Assembly (NCBI RefSeq): GCF_009712475.1
Contig: NZ_VCJO01000001.1
Coordinates: 310,001 to 374,000 of the forward strand
Direction: 5' to 3'
Length of the DNA: 64,000 nucleotides
Source: Micromonospora sp. CP22
GTDB lineage: Bacteria; Actinomycetota; Actinomycetes; Mycobacteriales; Micromonosporaceae
Positions 9,012 to 17,469 of this stretch are shown piece after piece (positions within the stretch are counted from its first letter, which is position 1; every line of letters begins with the position of its first letter). Under the pieces are notes generated by a model, which did not search any database, was not told the origin of the DNA, and saw nothing but the letters and a program-made list of their open reading frames with translations. Both the position numbers and the translations under genes were made by a program.

Positions 9012-9755
9012 ATGCTCGCCACCCGCGGTCTGACCTGGCGGATCGGTGAGGTCTCCATCGTCGACTCCGTCTACCTGGACCTGGCGCCCGGGGAGTTCCT
9101 CGGCGTGATCGGTCCCAACGGTGCCGGCAAGACCTCGCTGTTCAACCTGATCACCGGCCTGCGCCGGGCCACCGAAGGTCGAGTCAACCTGGACGGGCAG
9201 GACATCTCCGACCTGCCGCCGTACCGACGGGCCCGGCTGGGCCTGGGGCGTACCTTCCAGGCGTCCTCGGTCTTCGGCTCGCTGAGCGTGCAGGAGAACG
9301 TCCGGCTCGCCGTGCAGGCACACCGCGGGGGTTCGCTCAAGCTGTGGCGGCGGGCGGCGGCCGACCGGGAGGTCGCCGCCGCCGCCGACGCGGCGCTCGA
9401 CCGGGTCGGCCTGGCCCACCGGGGTACGGCGTTGGCCGGCACCCTCGCCCACGGCGAGAAACGGAAGCTGGAGATCGCGCTGCTGCTGGCCGGTGAGCCA
9501 CGGGTGATGCTGCTCGACGAGCCGATGGCCGGGGTCAGCGCCGAGGACGTGCCGGAACTGGTCCAGGTGATCCGGTCACTGACCGGCGACAGCGGCCGTG
9601 CGGTGCTGATGGTCGAGCACCACATGGACGTGATCCTCGAACTGGCCGACCGGATCGCCGTGATGCACCACGGCGCGCTGCTGGCCTGCGACACACCGGA
9701 GACGGTGATGGCCAACCCGACCGTGCAAGAGGCGTACCTGGGGGAGTCCCTGTGA
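9012..9755 (+). CDS. livG: Liv-type ABC transporter ATP-binding protein
   Basis: This 247-residue ABC ATPase couples ATP hydrolysis to LivHM transport. Walker A is GPNGAGKTS (about residues 36-44). The signature helix is [12 protein letters not shown], the LivG-type variant of LSGGQ, followed by Walker B VMLLDEP, the D-loop and the switch His in MVEHHMD. The LivG-specific C-terminal extension around [19 protein letters not shown] is present. The ATG at 9012 lies 6 bp after livK. A 67-bp spacer containing an inverted repeat separates it from livF. Confidence 0.9.
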   Translation: MLATRGLTWRIGEVSIVDSVYLDLAPGEFLGVIGPNGAGKTSLFNLITGLRRATEGRVNLDGQDISDLPPYRRARLGLGRTFQASSVFGSLSVQENVRLAVQAHRGGSLKLWRRAAADREVAAAADAALDRVGLAHRGTALAGTLAHGEKRKLEIALLLAGEPRVMLLDEPMAGVSAEDVPELVQVIRSLTGDSGRAVLMVEHHMDVILELADRIAVMHHGALLACDTPETVMANPTVQEAYLGESL

Positions 9756-9824
9756 GTGAGCGAACCATCAGGCTCAGGGTCCTGGTGCCTCATGTCGGCA
9801 CGGAGCGAAGCGGAGTGCCGACAT
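9756..9824 (+). repeat. Intercistronic spacer repeat with 10-bp inverted repeat ending in a start codon
   Basis: The spacer begins GTGAGTGAGCGAACCATCAG directly after the livG stop. It ends with arms ATGTCGGCAC (9792-9801) and GTGCCGACAT (9815-9824) around a 13-nt loop. The last arm supplies the AT of the livF ATG (9823-9825). A related GAGCGAGCG...GATCAG...CTCAGGGT spacer lies between nuoL and nuoM (45946-45994). This suggests a mobile or recurrent spacer that may modulate coupling between neighbouring cistrons. Confidence 0.6.
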
Positions 9825-10641
9825 GACTGAACCGGTGTTGACCGTGGAGGATCTGTCGGTCCGGATCGCCGGGCTGCACATCCTCCAGGGAGTGTCGTTC
9901 ACGGTCGCCCCGACCGGGGTCACCGTGCTGCTCGGCCGTAACGGCGTCGGTAAGACCACCACGCTGCGCGCCGTCGTGGGGCTGACCCCACCGGGCGGCG
10001 AGGTGCGCGGCACGGTCCGGATGGGAGCCCAGAGCCTGTTGGCCCAGCGGACCCACCGCTTGGTCCGTGGCGGGCTCGGCTACGTGCCGGAGGACCGCTG
10101 CGTCTTCGCCGGGCTCACCGTCGCGGAGAACCTGCGGCTCGCCGAGCGGCGCGGCAGCACTCCGGCGTACGACCGGGTGTTCGCTCTCTTCCCCGAGCTG
10201 GACCGGCGTTCCCGGCAGCGGGCCGGCTCGCTCTCCGGGGGCCAGCAGCAGATGCTCGCCATCGGCCGGGTGCTGCTCAACGACAACCGACTGCTGCTGG
10301 TCGACGAGCCGACCAAGGGGTTGGCGCCGAAGGTGGTGACCGAGGTGGCCGAGGTGCTGGAACGGGTCGCGGAGTCCGTGCCGGTGCTGCTGGTCGAACA
10401 GAACCTGGCGGTGGTCCGGCGGCTGGCCCGGGACGCGGTGGTGCTGGCCGCCGGTCGGGTCGCCTGGGCCGGTGACGCCCAGGAACTGCTGCTGGAGACC
10501 GCACTGACCCGGTCCCTGCTCGGCGTCGGCTCGGCCGAGGGCCACCAGCCTGCCGCCGATCACCAGCCTGCCGAAGCGGCCGTCGACCAGGTCGCCGCCC
10601 GCCCGGCGGGCGCCGCGTCGGCCCCGGAGGACGGCAGCTGA
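9823..10641 (+). CDS. livF: Liv-type ABC transporter ATP-binding protein
   Basis: This 272-residue second ATPase completes the LivGF heterodimer. It has Walker [10 protein letters not shown], signature LSGGQQQML, Walker [14 protein letters not shown] and switch H-region replaced by LLVEQNL, which is normal for LivF. The last 35 residues are an Ala/Pro/His/Gln-rich extension (repeated DHQPAE-like units) not needed for the fold. Its ATG lies at the end of an inverted-repeat spacer. Its stop overlaps the livH start (TGATG at 10639). Confidence 0.9.
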   Translation: MTEPVLTVEDLSVRIAGLHILQGVSFTVAPTGVTVLLGRNGVGKTTTLRAVVGLTPPGGEVRGTVRMGAQSLLAQRTHRLVRGGLGYVPEDRCVFAGLTVAENLRLAERRGSTPAYDRVFALFPELDRRSRQRAGSLSGGQQQMLAIGRVLLNDNRLLLVDEPTKGLAPKVVTEVAEVLERVAESVPVLLVEQNLAVVRRLARDAVVLAAGRVAWAGDAQELLLETALTRSLLGVGSAEGHQPAADHQPAEAAVDQVAARPAGAASAPEDGS

Positions 10642-11531
10642 TGGACACGATCATCCTGTTGACGCTGACCGGCCTCGGTCTGGCAGCCCTCTACTTCCTG
10701 GTCGCCTCCGGGCTGTCGCTGGTCTTCGGTCTGGCCGACGTGCTCAACTTCGCCCACGGGCTGTTCCTCGGTGTCGGGGCGTACGCCACCTGGTGGGCGG
10801 CGGGGAACCTGCCGGGTGCCGGACCCGACGGCCTCGGCTTCGTGGTCGCGGTCGCCTTCGGGGTGGCCGCCGGCACGCTGATGGCGGTCCTGGTGGAGCT
10901 GGTGCTGATCCGGCCGCTCTACTCGCGCACCATCGAGCAGGTGCTGGTCACCGTCGGCCTCTCCCTCGCCGGTGTGGCGTTGTTGCAGGCCACCTGGGGT
11001 GCGGACGCCCGACCGTTCCCGCGCCCGGCGTGGACCCGCGAGGTGACCTCGATCCTCGGCGCACAGGTGCCCAACGGAGGGCTGCTGCTGATCGTCGCCG
11101 CGTTGCTGGTGCTCGGCGCGATACTCGCCTTCCTCCGCTGGACCCGCTACGGCCTGATCATCCGGGCCGGGGTGGAGAACCGGGAGATGGTCACCGCGCT
11201 CGGCATCGACGTCCGCAAGGCGTTCACCCTGGTCTTCGCCATCGGTGGCGCGGCAGCGGCGCTGGCCGGGTCGCTGGGCAGCGTCTACTTCGGCACCGTC
11301 TCGCCCCAGCAGGGCGGCTCGCTGCTGATCTTCGCGTTCATCGTGGTGGTCATCGGCGGCATGGGCTCGGTGGTCGGGTCCGCGTACGCGGCGGTCGCGG
11401 TCGGGCTGCTGCAACAGTTCGTCAACTACTACGGCACCTCCGGGCTGGGTGACATCTGCGTGGTGGCGCTGCTGGCCGTGGTGCTGCTGCTGCGTCCGCA
11501 GGGCATCGCCGGAAAGGCGGTTACGGCATGA
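10641..11531 (+). CDS. livH: Liv-type ABC transporter permease
   Basis: This 296-residue inner-membrane permease has about eight hydrophobic helices. The family motif GLSLVFGLADVLNFAHG lies near the N-terminus, and the EAA-type coupling loop around RAGVENREMVTALGIDVRKAF contacts the ATPases. It starts at an ATG overlapping the livF stop by 1 bp and ends overlapping livM by 4 bp (ATGA), so the transporter is translationally coupled. Confidence 0.9.
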   Translation: MDTIILLTLTGLGLAALYFLVASGLSLVFGLADVLNFAHGLFLGVGAYATWWAAGNLPGAGPDGLGFVVAVAFGVAAGTLMAVLVELVLIRPLYSRTIEQVLVTVGLSLAGVALLQATWGADARPFPRPAWTREVTSILGAQVPNGGLLLIVAALLVLGAILAFLRWTRYGLIIRAGVENREMVTALGIDVRKAFTLVFAIGGAAAALAGSLGSVYFGTVSPQQGGSLLIFAFIVVVIGGMGSVVGSAYAAVAVGLLQQFVNYYGTSGLGDICVVALLAVVLLLRPQGIAGKAVTA

Positions 11532-12652
11532 CCGAGGTCAAGAGTCCCGAGGTTCCGGCACCCCCGGCGGCGGTGCCCGGCGAGTTGACCGAGGCAACGA
11601 GCCGCTGGGGTCGGCTGCGCCCGTTCCTGCCGCTGGTCGCGCTGGCCGTGGCGCTGCTCCTGCCGTACTCGACGCTGCACCTGCCCGGCATCTTCGAAGG
11701 GGCGCTGAACTCGCCGGGCACCCTGCAACTGCTCGCCGTGTGTCTGGTCTTCGGCGGTCTGGCGGCCGGTTACGACCTGTTGTTCGGGCGCACCGGGATG
11801 CTCTCCTTCGGCCATGCGCTGTACTTCGCCGCCGGGGTCTACGGCACCGACATCCTGATCACCCGGTTCGGGTTGTCGCTGTGGCAGGCCGCGCCGCTGG
11901 CGATCATCGGTGGCACCATCCTCGCCGGCCTGCTCGGCGCGGTGGCACTGCGCACGGTCGGCATCGCCTTCGCCATGGTGACGCTGGCGTTCGCGCAGGT
12001 CGGAGCGATCCTGGTGGCCCGGGACTTCGGCGGGCTCACCGGTGGTGAGGAGGGGCTGCCGCTGGACGTGGCCGGGCTGCCGGACGGGCTGGTCGGGGTC
12101 GCCAACACGGTCAACCTGTACTGGCTGGCGCTGGCGTATCTCGCGGTGGTGGTGTTGGTGGTGCACCGGGTCAGTGCCTCGCCGACCGGTCGGGTGCTGG
12201 CCGGGCTGCGTGACGACGAGCGCCGCATCGGCGTACTCGGGTTGGACCCGTACCGGTTCAAGCTGGTCGCCTTCACCCTGGCCGGTGGTCTCGCGGCGGC
12301 GGGCGGGGTGGTGTACTGCCTGATCGTCGGCGGTGCCTCGCCGCACATCACCGGCAGCGAGCTGACCCTGTCGCTGCTGGTGATGGTGGTCCTCGGCGGT
12401 CCGGGCACCCGGTGGGGCCCGGTGCTGGGCGGCATCGGCTACATGTACCTCGATCACCGGCTGGTGTCCTTCGGCACCTCCGACGCGGTGGACGCGTTGC
12501 CGGCGTTCCTCAGTCGGCCACTGTCCGAGCCACTGTTCGTGCTCGGCACGGTCTTCATCCTGGCCGTCTACTTCTTCCCCGGCGGCCTGGCCAGCCTCAC
12601 CTCCCGGCTGTCCCTGCTGCGCGACTCGCTTCGCCCCGGCACCCGGCGGTGA
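11528..12652 (+). CDS. livM: Liv-type ABC transporter permease
   Basis: This 374-residue permease is the partner of LivH. A short hydrophilic Ala/Pro N-terminal leader precedes about nine membrane helices. The family sequence GYDLLFGRTGMLSFGHALYF and the coupling loop around LAGLRDDERRIGVLGLDPYRFK are visible. ATG at 11528 overlaps the livH stop. It is the last gene of the operon, followed by a strong hairpin at 12658-12689. Confidence 0.9.
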   Translation: MTEVKSPEVPAPPAAVPGELTEATSRWGRLRPFLPLVALAVALLLPYSTLHLPGIFEGALNSPGTLQLLAVCLVFGGLAAGYDLLFGRTGMLSFGHALYFAAGVYGTDILITRFGLSLWQAAPLAIIGGTILAGLLGAVALRTVGIAFAMVTLAFAQVGAILVARDFGGLTGGEEGLPLDVAGLPDGLVGVANTVNLYWLALAYLAVVVLVVHRVSASPTGRVLAGLRDDERRIGVLGLDPYRFKLVAFTLAGGLAAAGGVVYCLIVGGASPHITGSELTLSLLVMVVLGGPGTRWGPVLGGIGYMYLDHRLVSFGTSDAVDALPAFLSRPLSEPLFVLGTVFILAVYFFPGGLASLTSRLSLLRDSLRPGTRR

Positions 12653-12657
12653 TCGGT

Positions 12658-12689
12658 GGCGGGGTGGCACAACGGCGTGCCGCCCCGCC
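12658..12689. terminator. Bidirectional terminator hairpin between livM and the lipoprotein gene
   Basis: Arms GGCGGGGTGGCAC (12658-12670) and GTGCCGCCCCGCC (12677-12689) pair over 13 bp with one G-T wobble and a 6-nt loop. It lies between convergent genes. There is no U-tract, as is usual in this GC-rich group. Confidence 0.75.
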
Positions 12690-12713
12690 GCTGCGGCTCG
12701 GGCGCTGCCCCGG

Positions 12714-13508
12714 TCAGCCGTTGATCAGGTCGTACGCGGAGTCCGGGGCCTGCTGCGCCTGGTCGTCGGTGAACGCGACGACCTCGGGAGCGGTGCCGAA
12801 GTCGAAGTACTCGATCACGTACTCGGACGCCTTCTTCTTACCGACCGCCGGGATCTGAAGGGTCAGCGACGAGAGGTTGCCGTCCGCACCGACCACCGCG
12901 CTGAGCGGAAGCTGCGCGGTGGCGTCGTCGAGCGCGGCCAAACTCTCCAGCGCGTCGGTCAACTCGGGCGCGGCGGACAGATCCACCACGCCGGTGTACG
13001 TCCCCGGCTCACCGGCCTGGATGTCAGTGGCCGCGCGGATGATGGCGTCGGCGTTGCCCGGGTCGGTGCCCTCGTAGGTGGGCAGCGCGTCCGGGGTCTC
13101 GATCTTCGCCGGGTCCATCTCCATCCACTTGGTGGGCAGCTTCATCAGCTTCTGGATGTCCTTGGCGCCCTTGAAGTTCACCTTCATCCAGGTGCGCGAC
13201 TCGACCATCCGGAAGGACATCTCCAGGGTGAAGTCCTTGTCCTTGGTGACGGTGTCGATGTCCATGCCCCGGTTCGCCGGGTCGACCACCCCCGAGACGT
13301 CACCCGAGGCGTCGCTGGTGGTGAAACGGAAGGCCGGGTCCTGGTCGTCCGGCACGGCCGCCAGCAACTCCTGCTTCGGGTCCGGCGGTGGCGCCGCCTC
13401 GGGGGTGGCCTTGTCGTCGCAGCCGGCCACCAGGGTCGCGGCCAGCAGGGCGGCGGCTGCGACCGCGAGACGCCGGGTTGTGGCGGTGGTGCCGGTTCGC
13501 TGAGTCAT
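12714..13508 (-). CDS. Lipoprotein, LppX/LprG-like
   Basis: This is a 264-residue exported lipoprotein. The signal segment ends in LVAGC with the lipidated Cys at 30, then a Pro/Ala linker. The mature part has alternating beta-strand and helix segments (FTLEMSFRMVESRTWMKVNF, LTLQIPAVGKKKASEYVIEYFDFG) resembling the LppX_LprAFG and DUF-type lipid-carrier lipoproteins of actinobacteria. Envelope lipid binding is inferred. The ATG at 13508 has GGAGAG upstream; the frame extends to 13577 but that part is not family-like. It is divergent from the recQ-like gene with a 92-bp gap. Confidence 0.75.
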   Translation of the reverse strand: MTQRTGTTATTRRLAVAAAALLAATLVAGCDDKATPEAAPPPDPKQELLAAVPDDQDPAFRFTTSDASGDVSGVVDPANRGMDIDTVTKDKDFTLEMSFRMVESRTWMKVNFKGAKDIQKLMKLPTKWMEMDPAKIETPDALPTYEGTDPGNADAIIRAATDIQAGEPGTYTGVVDLSAAPELTDALESLAALDDATAQLPLSAVVGADGNLSSLTLQIPAVGKKKASEYVIEYFDFGTAPEVVAFTDDQAQQAPDSAYDLING

Positions 13509-13600
13509 CTCGTCTCTCTCTCCGGGATCGAACGGGAATGGTAGAGCAAACCCCCGACCGTGGCCCGGCTCCGGCATCGCGCCGCTGGTAGAAACGTCGG

Positions 13601-15778
13601 ATGAGCCAGGAACGGACGGTGGTACGGCAGCGGGCCGAGGCGGTGCTGCGGCGGCTGGCCGGTGCGCGGGCCCGGCTCCGCGAGGACCAGTGGCGGGCCA
13701 TCGAGGCGTTGGTGGTGGACCGGCGGCGGGTGCTCTGCGTGCAGCGCACCGGATGGGGCAAGTCGGCGGTGTACTTCGTGGCGACCGCGCTGCTGCGGGA
13801 GCGCGACGGCGCTGACCCGCAGGGTGTCGAACCGGTCGGACCGACGGTCATCGTGTCGCCGTTGCTGGCGCTGATGCGTAACCAGGTCGAGGCGGCGGCT
13901 CGGGCCGGGATCCGGGCCCGCACCATCAACTCGGCGAACCTGGACGAGTGGGACGAGATCACCGCCGAGATCCAGGCCGGCACGGTGGACGTGCTGCTGA
14001 TCAGCCCGGAACGGCTCAACAACCCGGATTTCCGGGACGGCGTGTTACCGAAGCTGGCCGCCACCACCGGTCTGCTGGTGGTCGACGAGGCGCACTGTGT
14101 GTCGGACTGGGGGCACGACTTCCGGCCGGATTACCGCCGGCTGCGTACCTTCCTCGGTAACCTGCCCGACCGCACTCCGGTGCTCGCGACGACCGCCACC
14201 GCCAACGCCCGGGTGACCCGGGACGTGGCCGAGCAGTTGGGCACCGAACCGGCCGCCGCGACCGGGCACCGACCCGACGTCCTGGTGCTGCGCGGCAGCC
14301 TGGACCGGGAGTCGCTGCGGTTGGGCGTGCTCGACCTGCCGAGCCCGGCACACCGGCTCGGTTGGCTCGCCGACAACCTGGAACGGCTGCCCGGCTCCGG
14401 CATCATCTACACGCTGACGGTGGCTGCGGCGACCGAGGCCGCCGAGTTCCTCCGGTCGCGCGGCTGGGCGGTGGCCGCGTACACCGGGCAGGCCGAGGAC
14501 GCTGACCGCCGCGCCGCCGAGCAGGACCTGCTGGAAAACAAGATCAAAGCCTTGGTGGCCACCAGCGCCCTCGGCATGGGCTTCGACAAGCCGGATCTCG
14601 GCTTCGTCGTGCACCTCGGCGCGCCACCGTCGCCGATCGCGTACTACCAGCAGGTGGGTCGGGCCGGGCGAGCCGTGGAACACGCCGAGGTGCTGCTGCT
14701 GCCCGGCGTCGAGGACGCGGCCATCTGGCGGTACTTTGCCTCGCTGGCGTTCCCACCCGAGGAGCAGGTCCGGACGGTGCTGGCCGCGCTGCCCACCGAC
14801 CGACCGATGTCCACGCAGGCCCTGGAACCGCTGGTGGACCTGCGCCGGGCCCGGCTGGAGATGATGCTCAAGGTGCTCGACGTGGACGGCGCGGTCCGTC
14901 GGGTACGGGGTGGCTGGCTCGCCACCGGCGAGCCGTGGACCTACGACGAGGCTCGGCTGCGTCGGGTCGCCGCGGCCCGCGCCGCCGAGCAACAAGCCAT
15001 GATCGAGTACGCCTCGACGACCGGTTGCCGGCTGCGTTACCTGCGCGAATGCCTGGACGACGCGGAGGCGGCCGACTGCGGGCGGTGCGACCGCTGCGCC
15101 GGGCCGCTGTTCGCGCCCGAGGTGTCGGCGGCCTCGCTGACCGTCGCGCAGACCTTCCTCGGCCGCCCCGGGGTCCAGGTCGCGCCGAAGCGGCTCTGGC
15201 CCACCGGGTTGGCTGCGGTCGGCGTACCGCTGAAGGGGCGCATCGCCCCGACGGAACAGGCGCTGCCGGGCCGGGCGGTCGGCCGACTGTCCGACCTCGG
15301 CTGGGGCGGTCGGCTGCGTGACCTGGTCGGGCCGGAAGCGCCGGACGCCCCGGTGCCCGACGACGTGACCGCCGCGGTGATCGAGGTGCTCAAGGCGTGG
15401 GCACACGGTGACGACCCCTGGCCGAGCCGCCCGGCCGGGGTGGTCGCGGTCCGCTCCCGGACCCGCCCGTCGCTGGTCGGGTCGCTGGCCGAGCGGATCG
15501 CCACTGTCGGGCGACTGCCGCTGCTGGGCCAGGTGGACTCGACCGGGCCGGTGGCGGCCGACGGCCCCCGGGGCAACAGCGCCCAGCGGGTACGCGCCCT
15601 GCACGGCACCCTCACCGTCGCCGGTGACGTCGCCGCCGCCCTCGCCGGGCTCGACGGTCCGGTGCTGCTGGTGGACGACCTGGTCGACTCGGGCTGGACC
15701 ATGACGATGGCGGCCCGGGAACTCCGTCGCGCCGGTGCGCAGGCGGTCCTTCCGCTGGCCCTCGCCCTGGCGGCGTAG
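13601..15778 (+). CDS. RecQ-family DNA helicase with C-terminal phosphoribosyltransferase-like domain
   Basis: This is a 725-residue SF2 helicase. Walker A is TGWGKSA (about 46-52), motif II DEAHC is near 160-164, motif III is ATTATA and motif VI is QVGRAGRA. A Cys cluster near residues 473-505 (CRLRYLREC, CGRCDRC) matches the RecQ zinc-binding domain. No HRDC is seen. Instead the C-terminus, from about residue 590, resembles type I phosphoribosyltransferases or ComF, with the PRPP loop VLLVDDLVDSGWT near 688-700. The role is DNA repair or recombination; the tail might sense nucleotides or PRPP. A TAGAAA element 6 nt before the ATG suggests a leaderless transcript. Confidence 0.85.
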   Translation: MSQERTVVRQRAEAVLRRLAGARARLREDQWRAIEALVVDRRRVLCVQRTGWGKSAVYFVATALLRERDGADPQGVEPVGPTVIVSPLLALMRNQVEAAARAGIRARTINSANLDEWDEITAEIQAGTVDVLLISPERLNNPDFRDGVLPKLAATTGLLVVDEAHCVSDWGHDFRPDYRRLRTFLGNLPDRTPVLATTATANARVTRDVAEQLGTEPAAATGHRPDVLVLRGSLDRESLRLGVLDLPSPAHRLGWLADNLERLPGSGIIYTLTVAAATEAAEFLRSRGWAVAAYTGQAEDADRRAAEQDLLENKIKALVATSALGMGFDKPDLGFVVHLGAPPSPIAYYQQVGRAGRAVEHAEVLLLPGVEDAAIWRYFASLAFPPEEQVRTVLAALPTDRPMSTQALEPLVDLRRARLEMMLKVLDVDGAVRRVRGGWLATGEPWTYDEARLRRVAAARAAEQQAMIEYASTTGCRLRYLRECLDDAEAADCGRCDRCAGPLFAPEVSAASLTVAQTFLGRPGVQVAPKRLWPTGLAAVGVPLKGRIAPTEQALPGRAVGRLSDLGWGGRLRDLVGPEAPDAPVPDDVTAAVIEVLKAWAHGDDPWPSRPAGVVAVRSRTRPSLVGSLAERIATVGRLPLLGQVDSTGPVAADGPRGNSAQRVRALHGTLTVAGDVAAALAGLDGPVLLVDDLVDSGWTMTMAARELRRAGAQAVLPLALALAA

Positions 15779-15855
15779 CGGCGCACCGATCCGCGACCTG
15801 GCTGCCGGGTGCGGCCGGGCCAGGACCGCGCCGAGGGTGACCCAGGCGACGACGG

Positions 15856-15861
15856 TACGGT
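15856..15861 (+). promoter_or_regulatory. -10 box TACGGT, probable leaderless promoter
   Basis: TACGGT lies 6 nt before the ATG at 15868, and there is no ribosome binding site. Confidence 0.5.
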
Positions 15862-15867
15862 GGGCAC

Positions 15868-16893
15868 ATGGCTGACCAGGCACCCGACGCGCCTGCGCTC
15901 GGGTCGGTGCGGGCCGCCGAGCGAGCGGCGGCCGGGCCCGATCCCGGCGCGGCCCCGGCTGCCCAGGACCGTGCCGTGGCCTCTGCCGTGCCGGACCGGG
16001 CCACGCTGCGGCTGGCCCTGGTGGTCGGCGGCCTTGTGCTGGCGGTGCTGCTCGGGTTCGGGCTCGGCCGAATCGACGGTGGCGGTGACGCCATGGCGAC
16101 GGGCCGGACGGACAGCGCGTTGGCCGACCACACCCACGCCCCCGGCCTCGGCGCGCACTCGCACGGTGCCGACCAGGACGCGGCGGCCGAGGCCGGCGGT
16201 CTGGCGGTCAGCCGCGACGGCTACACCCTGACCCCGCTGAACGCCGAGTTCACCGCCGGCCAAGCCGGTGAGCTGCGGTTCCGCATCCAGGACGAGCAAC
16301 GCCGGCCGGTCACCCGGTTCGCGGTCGTGCACGACAAGCCGATGCACCTGATCGTGGTGCGTCGGGACCTGTCCGGTTACCAGCACCTGCATCCGACCAT
16401 GGCGGAAGACGGCACCTGGTCGGTGCCGCTGACGTTGCCGTCACCCGGCGTCTGGCGCGCGTACGCCGACTTCACCGCCCTCGCCGCCGACGGCCGGCAG
16501 ACCGCGACGACGCTCGGGGTGGACCTGGTGGCGCCCGGCGACTACCTGCCTCGTGAGCTGCCCACCCCGGCGACCACGAGCACCGTCGACGGATTCACCG
16601 TCGAGTACCGGGGCGTTCCCCAGCCCGGCCTCACCGTGCCGGTCAGCTTCCGGATCACCGGGGCGGACGGCGGGAGCCCGGAGCTGGAGCGCTACCTGGG
16701 CGCGTACGGCCACCTCGTCGCGCTGCGCGAGGGGGATCTCGGCTACCTGCACGTGCACCCGGACGCGGAACTGGTCGACGGGGCGGTGCGGTTCTGGCTC
16801 ACCGCGCCGGGGCCTGGGCGCTACCGCCTCTACCTGGACTTCGCGACCGGCGGAGCGGTGCGTACGGCGGAGTTCACGGTCTCCGTGCCGTGA
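15868..16893 (+). CDS. Membrane-anchored His-rich protein with duplicated beta domain
   Basis: This is a 341-residue protein. An Ala/Pro-rich cytoplasmic N-terminus is followed by one membrane helix near residues 49-70, then an extracytoplasmic His-rich linker (DHTHAPGLGAHSHG, about 88-103). Two similar beta domains follow. In the first, KPMHLIVVRRDLSGYQHLHP is followed by GVWRAYADF; in the second, GHLVALREGDLGYLHVHP is followed by GRYRLYLDF. The paired HLHP and HVHP motifs suggest copper or other metal binding of the YtkA/FixH-like kind. No function has been demonstrated. It converges with the XRE gene across a 4-bp gap. Confidence 0.7.
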   Translation: MADQAPDAPALGSVRAAERAAAGPDPGAAPAAQDRAVASAVPDRATLRLALVVGGLVLAVLLGFGLGRIDGGGDAMATGRTDSALADHTHAPGLGAHSHGADQDAAAEAGGLAVSRDGYTLTPLNAEFTAGQAGELRFRIQDEQRRPVTRFAVVHDKPMHLIVVRRDLSGYQHLHPTMAEDGTWSVPLTLPSPGVWRAYADFTALAADGRQTATTLGVDLVAPGDYLPRELPTPATTSTVDGFTVEYRGVPQPGLTVPVSFRITGADGGSPELERYLGAYGHLVALREGDLGYLHVHPDAELVDGAVRFWLTAPGPGRYRLYLDFATGGAVRTAEFTVSVP

Positions 16894-16897
16894 CGGG

Positions 16898-17323
16898 TCA
16901 ACACGCGTTCCGGCGCATCGGTGTGGCGGTGCCGTCCCCGGGGCGGCGGATCGGCCGTCGGGCCAGATAACGCAACAGGTCGCGGATGTGGTGCTTCTCC
17001 TCCGCCGGCACCGTCGGATCCGCCAGCCGTTGCAGGATCACCCGCACGTCGGCCTCCACCGGGCTGTCGTCGCCGCGTCGCCACGGCCCGCCGCCCGCGT
17101 CGGGCAGGCCGAGCGCGCGGAAGGCCGCCGCGACCGGTAGATCGAGCGCGGCGCAGAAGCCCCGGACCTTGGCGAGTTCGGGATAGTCCTGCCAGTCACC
17201 GGCGAGCCAGCGGAAAACGGTGGAGCGACCGACGCCGGTGTGTGCGGCCAGATCGGTGACCGTCCAGCCACGTTCCTCGCGGGCATCGTCGATGGCACGG
17301 CGCACGAAACGCGCGAAGGCCAT
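16898..17323 (-). CDS. XRE-family helix-turn-helix regulator
   Basis: This is a 141-residue DNA-binding protein. An N-terminal HTH (about residues 8-65) reads RGWTVTDLAAHTGVGRSTVFRWLAGDW, a standard lambda-repressor-like fold, and the rest is helical with no known effector domain. The ATG at 17323 is chosen because the frame upstream, though open for 498 bp, overlaps the next gene and has Arg/Pro-rich nonsense composition. It lies about 146 bp downstream of the methyltransferase gene on the same strand, which may share its promoter. Its target is unknown. Confidence 0.75.
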   Translation of the reverse strand: MAFARFVRRAIDDAREERGWTVTDLAAHTGVGRSTVFRWLAGDWQDYPELAKVRGFCAALDLPVAAAFRALGLPDAGGGPWRRGDDSPVEADVRVILQRLADPTVPAEEKHHIRDLLRYLARRPIRRPGDGTATPMRRNAC

Positions 17324-17469
17324 CTGTGGCGAAACCTCTGCCGAACCCACAGCTGGGTCTTCCCTCCCGCCCGGCACCCAACGGTGCGCAACTTCGAGAG
17401 TAGTACGGGAACGGCGTTGGGCAATTGACTGATCGACCAGACGGCCCCGGGCGGCGTGACGCGAATCCG

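Noticed and set aside
7785-9452. 555-codon minus-strand frame over livK and livG
   Set aside because: Antisense shadow of strongly supported transporter genes.
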